Part shown: positions 19,782-28,304 of the stretch, one piece after another
Layout of the letters: each line of letters starts with the position of its first letter
Numbering within the stretch: position 1 is the first letter of the stretch
Source: CAVTYH01 sp963738835
GTDB taxonomy: Bacteria; Planctomycetota; Planctomycetia; Pirellulales; JADZDJ01
Length of the DNA stretch: 64,000 nucleotides
NCBI GenBank assembly: GCA_963738835.1
Contig: CAVTYH010000005.1
Location: 372,001 to 436,000 of the forward strand
Direction: 5' to 3'
Notes under the pieces: generated by a model
Told to the model about the DNA's origin: nothing
Seen by the model: only the letters and a program-made list of their open reading frames with translations
The model's database searches: none
Made by a program: the position numbers and the translations under genes

Positions 19782-22700
19782 TTAAGCGACCTCTTTTAAT
19801 CTGCGTTGTCTTGATCGCAGCCCGAGAAGACCGAGTCCGCCGAGGCTCACCAGCAGCCAAGTGGCCGGTTCCGGCACGGCCGACACGGCTCCCGCGCCGA
19901 TGCCGGGGAGGTCCAGCTCCGCCTGAATGTCGGCATTGGTGATGGTGCCGGAATTGTTCACATCGGCCGTGGCCAGCAGGTCGGCATCCGAGAGTTGGTG
20001 GCTGGCCTGATAAACGCTTAAATCGGTCAGCGCCGTCAGCATTGCCGTCACATCTGCGGAGGTCACGCTTCCGTTGCCGTCGAAGTCGCCCAGCACTGGC
20101 AGCGGCAAGGTCGGTCCGCTGGGATTGGGGACTAATTCACCCGTGGCCAGCAAGATGGCTCCGCTGGTGGCCGCATTGGCGAAGGTGATCGAATTCAGCT
20201 GCGCGTGGCTCAAACCGGAATAGTTGTTGGTTCCAAAAAAGACCTGATCGGTGCCGCCGCCGGAGTTCGAGCCGCTCCAGTTGTTGATGAACAGGGTATT
20301 GGTGCCCCACGACGGCAGGCTGCTGTTGGCAAAGTGCAGGATGCTGCTGCCGGCTCCCAAATCAATGGTGCTATTGGCCGCAGTGCCGCCCAACGTCAAA
20401 TTACCGAGCGTCTGGCTGAAGCCACCCGTGCTGAAGATAGCGCCTCCGGAACCGATCAAGGTCAGGTTGGTGCTGCTGGGCAGTTTGTTGCTGGCGCCCA
20501 GTTGCAGGGTGCCGCCAGCCACCGTGGTATTGCCGGCATAAGTGTTCGTACCACTGACCACCAAAGTACCAGGACCCGCCGCGGTGAAGTTGCCGCTGGT
20601 GGTAATGCCGCTGCTCACGGTCGACGTGCCTTGCGAGCCGATGCTTACATTGCCGTTGTTGAACGCCAAATTGCTGCTGTAATTGTTCAGCTCCAGCGTG
20701 CCGCCGCTGAACGTGATGCCGCCGACGCCGTTGTTGATTGCCGCATCGGAACTGATCGACAGCGTCCCCCCTTGCAGCTCGGTGCCGCCACTGTAGCTTT
20801 TGGCGCCCGACAGGCTGGTGGAGCCGCCCGCCTGTGTCACCTTGCCGGTGCCCACAATCGAATTGCTGACAGTCAAAGAACTGGTGTTGAACACCAAAGT
20901 GCCGTTGTTGGTGATGGCGGTGTTGCCCAGGCCAACGCTGCTTGTCGGTCCATTCCCTAGTTGCAGCGTGGCGCCGCTGTTGATTGTGGTGGCGCCGTTG
21001 TAGGAATTAAAGCCGGCGAGCGCAAGCGTGCCGGTGGAAACTGTCAAAGCGGTCGTCCTGCCAAAGCCGCCGTTGACGCTATCGGCAATCGCGCCGCTGT
21101 ACGTGCTCGTGGGTACGCCGCCTGCATATGTCAGGGTTGAATTCACCGTCGTGCTGCTACTGCCGATTTGCGCCGCCGTGGGATTTGTGCCCACCGACGT
21201 CAGGCTACTGACGGTGATATCGTGGCCGCTCACGTCCAGGGTGCCCTCGCCCATCGCCAGGCCGCCATTGGTGGGGAAGGAACTCGCGACCCCCAAGACC
21301 AGCGTTCCTTTGGAGACCGTCGTGGTGCCCGTATAGGTGCTGGCGCCATTGAGCGTCAGCGTGCCGTCGCCTGCTTTGGTGAAACCGCCGGACCCGTTGT
21401 TGCCGATTCCATTGGCGAACACGATCGGCGTGCCGATGCCATTGCCGTTGGTATCAATGGTTCCGCCCCCCGCCCCGAATGTAATGGTGCGGACCGAAAG
21501 ATCGGGCGGGCTGGCCATATTCACGGCGTATTGCAATCCGCCGCCATTGAAGTTTAGTTGCGTGCCGCTGCCCAAACTGCCCAGTGCTGCGAAGTTCAAC
21601 AACCCAGCGTTGAGATTTGTCGGACCACTGTAGCTGTTGGAAGTACTGGCCAGAGTGATGGTGCCGGCGCCCGTCTTGGTGACTGCTCGACCGGATGCAG
21701 CCGGGCTTTCTGTCAACGTGCCATTCAAGGTGAGATTGGCCGTTGCATTGCCGCCGTTCAGCGTTACATCGCCGGCTAGCGTGATGTTGCTGGCGACGCT
21801 GGAATTGACGCCGGCCCCGCTGCCATCGCTAATGGTAGCCGGTCCGTTGACCACGATTGGCCGCGCAACTGACCCCGTGAGCGCAAAAAATTGCAGCGTT
21901 GCATTCGGGCTTATCGTGATCGTGTCGGCCCCATTGATTGCAACACTCGTTGCGGCGTTCAATTCCAGGGTTCCCTGGCTCACCACGATGTTGCCATTGT
22001 TGACCGCTGTATTGGCCAAAGCCACAAAGTTTGTCCCGTTTTTCGTCAGCGTAAAGCCGTTGAGATTCAGCGTTGTGGACGGGCCACGAATATCGAATCG
22101 ACCGGTTCCGCCGAACGATGCGTCGCCCGTCAAAGTGACGCTTTGGAAGGCATTCTGCTGGGCCGTGCCACTGGAGTTTGTGAGTGCTCCCGATCCTGCC
22201 ACCCCGTCGCCGATGATGCTGATGGCGCGGGGACCGATAACGATTGAATTCGCGGTCGTGCTGCCTCCAACGTCGAGTGCGGCTCCATTGGCAACCGTGA
22301 TGGCGGTTGTATTCGTAGCGAACGTCAAATCCGCGGCATTGCCGGCCGTGGCGTTGGCGGAAATGGTGATGGTGTTGGTGCCCGTGTCGATGGCGGTGAT
22401 GATAGCTCCGGCCGGAATACCGGCTCCGGAAACTCCCATCCCGGTGGCCAAGCCAGTCGTGCTGGGCAGCATGATCGTGTTGGCGCCATTGGTCGGCGTG
22501 GCGTTAATCACCAGCGCACCGCCTAAGGCGGCACTCGAACCGACGCGCAGGGTGCCGGCACTGACGGTCGTGGAGCCGGTGAAAGTGCCGTTGCCCAAGA
22601 GAGCCAGCGTGCCGGCCCCTTGTTTCTCCAGGCCGTTGTTGCCGCTACCTTCACTCAGACCGCCGCCCACGGTGAGCGTGCCGGCGCTGACCGTGACGGT

Positions 22701-25700
22701 ACGATTAATGCCGCTGCCTAAATTGGTTTGCGTCACGGCGCCGGTACCCAGGTTCAGATTGTCGGGGCCGGTGTAGTTGATATCGGCGGCCCAGGTTTGC
22801 GCCGGGTTGGTTGCTAACGTGACGTTTTGACCGCTGGTATTGGCCAGCGTGCCGCCGCTGATAGTGAAGGTCGAGCCGCTACCCAGGGCATTGGCGTTGG
22901 CGATGACCAGCGTTCCGGCATTCAGCGTCACGCCGCCTGAGAACGTGTTGCTAGTACCCAAAGTCAACGTGCCGGTGCCGCTCTTGGTCAGCGAGCCGGT
23001 GCCGCCGAGCGAGCCGCCGCCGGTAACCGAATAATCAAGCGAACTATTGAAGACCATATTGCCCGGCTGCAAATTGCCGCCGACGGCAATATCGCGGTTA
23101 GCGCCTGTATCGTCGAACGTGACATTATCGCCGTTGAAAAACAGGTTCGGATTCGAGGGCGCCGTGCTGGTCCAATTCGGGGTGTTGTGCAAATCCCAGG
23201 TGCTGTTAGTCGCCCCGCTCCAGGTTAAATCGGCCACGTTGCCCGAGACGGAAACGACAATCTGCTTGCTCGACGCATTGCTCACCGGATCCCACGAACC
23301 GGGTCCGCTAGCGTATGACAATCGCGTATCGCCTGCCGAGACGACGCTCGGGGCGTTGGTGCCGGTAATGGAACCGGTGGCACTGGCGTCTATAACGACG
23401 TAATTTCCAGCCACCAGGCCGCTAGGAGTCACGATCGAGGCACCGTTGAACGTTACTGTGCCGCTCACGACTACCTGATCGAATGTTCCACCGGGGGTCG
23501 TTGGACTTCCTAAATCAAATTGCAGATTGGAGCCAGCGCCAACGGTCAGGCTCGTCATGTTCAAAATACCGGTGCTGCCGGCGCCGGTGGCACCGGGATT
23601 CACTACTGCGTGGTTCGATCCGGTGGCCGGCAGGAGCGCCACATTTCCCACCACGCCGGCGGTCGTTCCACTTCCACCAAATAGCGATCCAGCAGTCGAG
23701 GCCGATGTCTTGACCAGTACATTGCCCGTCGTGGCCAGCGAACCGGTGACCGAAATGGCGCCGTTGTTGATGTTCGTGTCGCCCGTGTACAAATTAGCGC
23801 CACCAAAAGTTTGCACACCAGTACCGATTTTGGTGATCGCCACAGTGCCGGGATTGTCTTGAATGATTCCATTAAACGTGGCTGTTTGGTTGTTATCGCC
23901 CAGCGTCAACGTCGCGGTCGTGCTGGCGGCCAGGTTTTCAATAAAGGTAATATTGGCGGTTTGACCGGAGGGCGTGATCACACCGTTCACGGTTTCATTG
24001 TGGCCATTGAGATCAAGAAAAGTGGAGTTGGTCGTCACTCCATTGAATCCGACAATCAAATTACCTTTTCCAATTCCATTGGGAATCACCTCGTCGTTAC
24101 CCAGATGGATAATCGTAGAACCGGGTGTGCTGGTACCAGTCCGTGCGATTAGCGTGGTGTTGCCCGTGTAATCATTCAGCGGATTACTGATGCTGAACTC
24201 GGAGCCGTTTGTTCCGCCGGTGCTGGCTGTGGAGCCCAGATCGAGACTGAAAGCCCCGGTGATCTTTCCAGTAATCGCCGCAGTGCCGCTTCCAAAAGTT
24301 CCGGCATGGCCGTCCCCGATCCGCGCATCGCCGATCAGCGTGATTGTGCCCGAGAGGACCGTGCCATTGCCCAGCCGGATCACGCCGATGCCTTCGGCGC
24401 CCGTGCCCTGACCGGCGAGGAACATGTCATTGGCGACCGTCTGGTTGCCGGCCGCGGCGAGCATCGCGCCCGGGAAGACGAACACCTTGCCGAAGCCGAA
24501 CGCCGTCGGGTTCGCCACGCCGCCGTTCTCCGCGCCGCTCATCTGGGTTCGGCCCTGGAGCAGGTAGGTGTCGCCGGTGTAGGTGTTTTGGCCGTCGATC
24601 TTCACGTTGCCCGGGCCGGACTTCACAAAAGTCAGCTTGCCAGTGCCATTGTCTGCTATAATCGCTCCGATGCGGACTGCCCCGGCGCTTTCACTGTTGG
24701 CATCCACGGTAACAATGAGCGTGCCGGGGGTATTTGGCGTGCCGCCAGCCGTAATGAAGCCTTGATTGTGCTGGCTAGATCCGGTTTCGCCGAGATACAT
24801 CGTTACATTGTTTCCTGTGTCCTGTCGCAGAATGCCGCCGACAGCGCCGAATCGCAATGTGTTGCCGATCCCGATTGAAATCGCTTGGTTCGCGGCCGTG
24901 TTTTTCAGTGCCAGAGTATTGATGTCGACTGTGGTATTGGCATTGTCCGCTGCAACCGCGAGACTTGCGCCATTGGTGACTTGCACATTGGCCGAACTGG
25001 GGAAGCCCTGAGTATCAAGGTTTCCGAGGCTCCAAGCCGTGTACCCGGTGTACGCCTGGACGTTGCCGCTGCCATCGACAGTGGCCCAATCGGTGCCATA
25101 AATAACGTTATTCTGGTCTGCTCCAGTGCCGACAGTTGCCCAGGCGCCGAGAATTCCATTGACATTGTTCGTTGTCGTCGTGATGTTCCCAGTCGTCGGC
25201 AAAACAAAGGTGGCGATGCCCCCTTTGTTGACGGTGATGGCACCAAGACTGAGATTGGCCGTCCCGCCGGTCCCGCTGTTGGCACGGATCACGGCTGGCC
25301 CGATGTCGATCGTAGTACCGTTGAACGTCTGCGAACTTGTGGCACTCGCCTTTCCCGTCACAACAAGTTGCGCGTAACTGGTCTGTCCTAATCCAGCAGT
25401 TGCACCTCCCATTGTGAGCGCAGACGCACTATTGATGATATTGCTGGCTGGAGCTGTTGCCTGGGTGAAGTCAAGGGTCAACGTGCCATTCTTAACTGCC
25501 GTTGTGCCGGAATATGTGTTTGCTCCGCCAAGAGTTAAGTTCCCGAAACTCAACTTCGCAAGACCACCTGTACCCCCGTTGTCAGCAATGACGCCGTTGT
25601 ATGTAAGAGTAGTGCCAGTTCGTGTGTCCAACGTTGCGATGCCCGGCCCCAAGGCCAGCCCGCGACTGCTGCTGAGCGTGACGTTAGCGGTTGTCTTAAG

Positions 25701-26288
25701 CGTGCCCCCGTCGTTGATCGCCAACGAACTGCCGGCACCAAGGTTGTTGTCGTTCGAAATGGACAACGTTGCGCCATTTCCAATCGTCACCGGACCGGTG
25801 AAGGTATTCGCGCCCGATAAAGTGAGCAGGCCACTGCCGGTCTCGTTCAATCCAAAACCTCCAGAAATCACAGAGCCGATCGTCAATGATGCCAAGTCGG
25901 CGATGTCAATCGTCGGAGTGATCTGCAGTGCCAACGGCAGACTGATCGTGTGCGTGAACGATTGCGTGTTATCGGTGATGTTGCCTGTGAGGTTGATCGA
26001 GCTGCCATTTAACGCAAAAGGCCCAGCAGCCGTCGTGGCAAAGGTGATTCCGCTAAATGCAGTGCCGGCGGCGAAATCGTTATTGGGAGTAAAGCGGCTG
26101 GAACCATCAAACACGACGACCGAGCCGGGTGTCGGCACGACATCGCCCACCCAGTTCTCGGCGGTCCGCCAATTGTTGTTGGCCCCGCCCCCATCCCAAA
26201 CCGATTGAGCCTGCACGGGCGTGATTGCAGTGAAGACCGCGCCTGTTACCGCCAAGACCGCTAGAAATTTGTTCGCAGAAGTCGCCAT
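19782..26288 (-). CDS. Giant PATR-repeat surface protein with dockerin and PEP-CTERM tail (giant 1)
   Basis: About 2168 residues, intact. The start is the ATG at 26288, which has an AGAAGG ribosome-binding site and begins a signal peptide (MATSANKFLAVLAVTGAVF, cleavage near VQAQ). The body consists of dozens of autotransporter-associated beta-strand repeats of the form GTGTLTLSGANTYTGTTTV-like GxLTL..xNTYTGxT, which should stack as a long right-handed beta-helix. Near the C-terminus are two dockerin-type calcium-binding units (DFDGNGSVTSADVTAML and DVNNSGTITNADIQAEL), then AVPEPATWLLVSLGGLGLLG and basic residues, a PEP-CTERM sorting signal. No autotransporter beta-barrel is present, so export is presumably Sec plus exosortase. 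It is expected to be extracellular or surface-attached, perhaps for adhesion or polysaccharide binding. Confidence 0.9.
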   Translation of the reverse strand: MATSANKFLAVLAVTGAVFTAITPVQAQSVWDGGGANNNWRTAENWVGDVVPTPGSVVVFDGSSRFTPNNDFAAGTAFSGITFATTAAGPFALNGSSINLTGNITDNTQSFTHTISLPLALQITPTIDIADLASLTIGSVISGGFGLNETGSGLLTLSGANTFTGPVTIGNGATLSISNDNNLGAGSSLAINDGGTLKTTANVTLSSSRGLALGPGIATLDTRTGTTLTYNGVIADNGGTGGLAKLSFGNLTLGGANTYSGTTAVKNGTLTLDFTQATAPASNIINSASALTMGGATAGLGQTSYAQLVVTGKASATSSQTFNGTTIDIGPAVIRANSGTGGTANLSLGAITVNKGGIATFVLPTTGNITTTTNNVNGILGAWATVGTGADQNNVIYGTDWATVDGSGNVQAYTGYTAWSLGNLDTQGFPSSANVQVTNGASLAVAADNANTTVDINTLALKNTAANQAISIGIGNTLRFGAVGGILRQDTGNNVTMYLGETGSSQHNQGFITAGGTPNTPGTLIVTVDANSESAGAVRIGAIIADNGTGKLTFVKSGPGNVKIDGQNTYTGDTYLLQGRTQMSGAENGGVANPTAFGFGKVFVFPGAMLAAAGNQTVANDMFLAGQGTGAEGIGVIRLGNGTVLSGTITLIGDARIGDGHAGTFGSGTAAITGKITGAFSLDLGSTASTGGTNGSEFSISNPLNDYTGNTTLIARTGTSTPGSTIIHLGNDEVIPNGIGKGNLIVGFNGVTTNSTFLDLNGHNETVNGVITPSGQTANITFIENLAASTTATLTLGDNNQTATFNGIIQDNPGTVAITKIGTGVQTFGGANLYTGDTNINNGAISVTGSLATTGNVLVKTSASTAGSLFGGSGTTAGVVGNVALLPATGSNHAVVNPGATGAGSTGILNMTSLTVGAGSNLQFDLGSPTTPGGTFDQVVVSGTVTFNGASIVTPSGLVAGNYVVIDASATGSITGTNAPSVVSAGDTRLSYASGPGSWDPVSNASSKQIVVSVSGNVADLTWSGATNSTWDLHNTPNWTSTAPSNPNLFFNGDNVTFDDTGANRDIAVGGNLQPGNMVFNSSLDYSVTGGGSLGGTGSLTKSGTGTLTLGTSNTFSGGVTLNAGTLVIANANALGSGSTFTISGGTLANTSGQNVTLATNPAQTWAADINYTGPDNLNLGTGAVTQTNLGSGINRTVTVSAGTLTVGGGLSEGSGNNGLEKQGAGTLALLGNGTFTGSTTVSAGTLRVGSSAALGGALVINATPTNGANTIMLPSTTGLATGMGVSGAGIPAGAIITAIDTGTNTITISANATAGNAADLTFATNTTAITVANGAALDVGGSTTANSIVIGPRAISIIGDGVAGSGALTNSSGTAQQNAFQSVTLTGDASFGGTGRFDIRGPSTTLNLNGFTLTKNGTNFVALANTAVNNGNIVVSQGTLELNAATSVAINGADTITISPNATLQFFALTGSVARPIVVNGPATISDGSGAGVNSSVASNITLAGDVTLNGGNATANLTLNGTLTESPAASGRAVTKTGAGTITLASTSNSYSGPTNLNAGLLNFAALGSLGSGTQLNFNGGGLQYAVNMASPPDLSVRTITFGAGGGTIDTNGNGIGTPIVFANGIGNNGSGGFTKAGDGTLTLNGASTYTGTTTVSKGTLVLGVASSFPTNGGLAMGEGTLDVSGHDITVSSLTSVGTNPTAAQIGSSSTTVNSTLTYAGGVPTSTYSGAIADSVNGGFGRTTALTVSTGTLALAGFNSYNGATTINSGATLQLGNGPTSSVGLGNTAITNNGTLVFNTSSLTVSNSIVGTGKVTQAGGSTSLSGAKSYSGGTELQGGTLSISSDAAINNGVGGITFSGGTLELNNYSSNLAFNNGNVSIGSQGTSTVSSGITTSGNFTAAGPGTLVVSGTNTYAGNTTVAGGTLQLGASNKLPSSTNLTLIGSGGAIFSTGGFSQTLGNLTLGGTAANSTIDLGAGSSILHFANSSLPSWGTNTLFINNWSGSNSGGGTDQVFFGTNNYSGLSHAQLNSITFANAATSGAILLATGELVPNPSGPTLPLPVLGDFDGNGSVTSADVTAMLTALTDLSVYQASHQLSDADLLATADVNNSGTITNADIQAELDLPGIGAGAVSAVPEPATWLLVSLGGLGLLGLRSRQRRLKEVA

Positions 26289-26382
26289 TGCAAAGCCTTC
26301 TTTGTTGCTGGGGCGACTGGGCACGTTTAGAATGCGGTTTCTCTCGCAGCATTCTGGCGCAAAGCCGCCGGACTTGTTGTAG

Positions 26383-26417
26383 CCCGCGGGTCGTGACTAG
26401 CGACCTGCGGGTTTTTT
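26383..26417. other. Strong hairpin inside the leader of giant 1
   Basis: CCCGCGGGTCG (26383-26393) pairs with CGACCTGCGGG (26401-26411) around TGACTAG, with one mismatch, and is followed by TTTTTT on the plus strand. It looks like a plus-strand terminator, but no plus-strand gene ends here. On the minus strand it lies about 100 bases upstream of the giant 1 start and within its predicted 5' leader, so it may be a leader structure or block antisense transcription. Confidence 0.55.
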
Positions 26418-26611
26418 CGTTTCTTATCCCCAAAAAACGATCGCTGTTTGGCGAGGGCGCGTCACTACGGCCGCCGAACAGGCAAATTCCGTAGCTCCGA
26501 ACCCCCAATCACAATCTAAAATCCCCGATTCGCCGCCCCCCGGCGACTGCCGCTGGCAGCAAAAGAAACTCCCCGATCGCTGCGAGCGGCGCAATCATTA
26601 CGGACATTCCA

Positions 26612-26640
26612 TTTATACCGAGGGTTTACCCAGGACGCAA
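26612..26640 (-). promoter_or_regulatory. Predicted sigma70-type promoter of giant 1
   Basis: Read on the minus strand: -35 TTGCGT (26640-26635), a 17-base spacer and -10 TATAAA (26617-26612). Transcription would begin near 26605, giving a leader of about 315 nt before the ATG at 26288. The same -35 and nearly the same -10 occur before the other two giant genes. No other gene is seen in the 716-base gap up to the divergent regulator at 27005. Confidence 0.55.
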
Positions 26641-27004
26641 ACGTTTTGCTGAGAAAATGGTCATCGGGGGGGACGGCATTCGTTGGAACGAGCATTCGAG
26701 CAGTCGCGTGAGATAGCCCCACCGATTGAGCAAATCCGCCGCGGACCGCCGTGATTTCCTGCGATATTCGCGGTTGTCGGGCCAGTGGCAACTTTGAGTT
26801 TCGCAAGTTCGCGCCGGCCGGATTTCTGGCTGGCGGGGTTATAGACCTAAGAAATTTGGTCGTTTGAGTGCGGGCCGGGCTATAGCGAGCTCTTTTCCCA
26901 GCCTGCTGGTCGCCGGATTAAGCTGTTGACGTAGGCTTAACGGCCTGCCATTTTTGGATAGAAGTGCATTCCCGGCGACCCTTTATCGCCTTGTCTGGAA
27001 GAAG

Positions 27005-28249
27005 ATGGCCAAGACTTCCCGAACCCCGCCTCCCTCGCCGCCCCGCGTTGCGCTGTTTCTGGAAACCAGCGCCGGCTCGGGTCGCGATATGCTTCGGGGA
27101 ATTGCCCGTTACGTTCGTGAAAGTGGGCCCTGGGCACTGCATCACGAGCCCCGCACCGCCCAGTTTGTCGAAGGTTGGGCGCCAAAATGGCTGAGCGATT
27201 GGCAAGGCGAAGGCATCTTGGGCCGGTTTCGATCGAATTCCATTCTGAAGGCAGTCAAACGCGCCAAAGTGCCGGTGGTCGATCTGTTGGGCGCTAGCCC
27301 GAATCCGCCGTTTCCGTTGGTCGAGCCCGACAACCAGGCGGTGGCTCGACTGGCGGCCGAGCATTTAATCGGTCGCGGCTTTCATCAGTTTGGCTACATT
27401 GGACCCACGGATGTGCCGTGGTCGCAGGAACGGTGGACGGCGTTTCAAAAAACACTGAGCGATCGCGGATTTCCGTGCGATGCCCTGCCGCTGGAATTTG
27501 ACAATCTTCAGGAATCTTGGGACGAGTTTATCGAGCAAACGGCGCGCTGGATTCGCAACCATGCACGCCCCTTTGGGCTGATGATTTGCTGGGACCAAAT
27601 TGGTCCGCCGGTTACTCAGGCCTGCCGCGAAGCCGGCGTGGCGGTGCCGGAAGAGGTGGCGATTGTGGGCGTCGATAATGACGAAACGCTGTGTTCCATT
27701 TGCGACCCGCCGCTAACCAGTGTTTGCCCGAATCACGAAGAAGTTGGTTATCAGGGAGCAGCATTATTGGACCGCATGATGCAGGGCGAGCCGCCGCCGA
27801 AGCAACGGATGCTGCTGCAGCCACGGATGATTGTGGTGCGGCAATCGACCGACGTCTCGGCGATTGAAGATCCTGCAATTTCACAGGCGCTGCGGATGAT
27901 TCGCGAGAACGCTTGCAATGGCTTGCAAGTGCGCGAGGTGGCCGAGCACGTGCCCATTTCCCGCAGCGTGCTGCAGCGGCGATTTCAGGCGATCGTTGGT
28001 CGATCGGTCCACGACGAAATTCTCCGCGTGCAATTGCGCAAGGCCGAGGAACTGCTGCGAGAAACCGATCTCTCGATCGGCTCGGTCGCCGAAAAGGCCG
28101 GCTTCAATCATCAGGAATACATGGGCGCGGTTTTCAAAAACCGCACTGGCATGACGCCCCGCGAATACCGGCGTCATTTCCAGAACGCGGCTCTCGAAGG
28201 CAACGGCCGCATTAAACGGCGATTCCGCCCCACGACCGAACTGCCGTAG
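27005..28249 (+). CDS. XylR-like transcription regulator: periplasmic-binding-type sensor plus AraC-type DNA-binding domain
   Basis: About 414 residues from the ATG at 27005, chosen over an upstream TTG because a GGAAGAAG site precedes it. Residues 15-285 form a LacI/periplasmic-binding-type sugar-sensing domain (RVALFLETSAGSGRDMLRGI, VEPDNQAVARLAAEHLIGRG, EEVAIVGVDNDETLCSICDP). Residues 300-400 carry two AraC-family helix-turn-helix units (LQVREVAEHVPISRSVLQRR and IGSVAEKAGFNHQEYMGAVF, then RTGMTPREYRR). This architecture is that of the xylose-operon regulator XylR, but no sugar catabolic genes are adjacent. It is divergent from giant 1 and convergent with giant 2, so it may control the surface-protein genes; its effector is unknown. 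Confidence 0.88.
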   Translation: MAKTSRTPPPSPPRVALFLETSAGSGRDMLRGIARYVRESGPWALHHEPRTAQFVEGWAPKWLSDWQGEGILGRFRSNSILKAVKRAKVPVVDLLGASPNPPFPLVEPDNQAVARLAAEHLIGRGFHQFGYIGPTDVPWSQERWTAFQKTLSDRGFPCDALPLEFDNLQESWDEFIEQTARWIRNHARPFGLMICWDQIGPPVTQACREAGVAVPEEVAIVGVDNDETLCSICDPPLTSVCPNHEEVGYQGAALLDRMMQGEPPPKQRMLLQPRMIVVRQSTDVSAIEDPAISQALRMIRENACNGLQVREVAEHVPISRSVLQRRFQAIVGRSVHDEILRVQLRKAEELLRETDLSIGSVAEKAGFNHQEYMGAVFKNRTGMTPREYRRHFQNAALEGNGRIKRRFRPTTELP

Positions 28250-28262
28250 AACGGCTGCGCTA

Positions 28263-28287
28263 CCGATCTCATGTTTTCGGAGATCGG
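28263..28287. terminator. Hairpin between convergent genes
   Basis: CCGATCTC (28263-28270) pairs with GAGATCGG (28280-28287) around a nine-base loop. It sits in the 55-base gap between the convergent XylR-like regulator and giant 2. There is no U-tract on the plus strand, so it may only weakly terminate or protect transcript ends. Confidence 0.4.
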
Positions 28288-28304
28288 AAAAACCCGCCCG
28301 GAAT

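Noticed and set aside
20205..26208. Long open frames on the plus strand opposite giant 1 (for example 21637-22776, 25414-26208)
   Set aside because: They are antisense shadows of a Gly/Thr/Asn-rich repeat protein: low-complexity Pro/Val/Ala sequence, no ribosome-binding site and no family motif.
26516..26806. A 96-codon minus-strand open frame between giant 1 and the regulator
   Set aside because: It overlaps the predicted giant 1 promoter and lacks a ribosome-binding site and recognisable sequence.
26837..26880. GGGTTATAG and GGGCTATAG sites as extra copies of the giant-gene promoter
   Set aside because: No matching -35 TTGCGT lies at the right distance, and they are about 550 bases from the giant 1 start.
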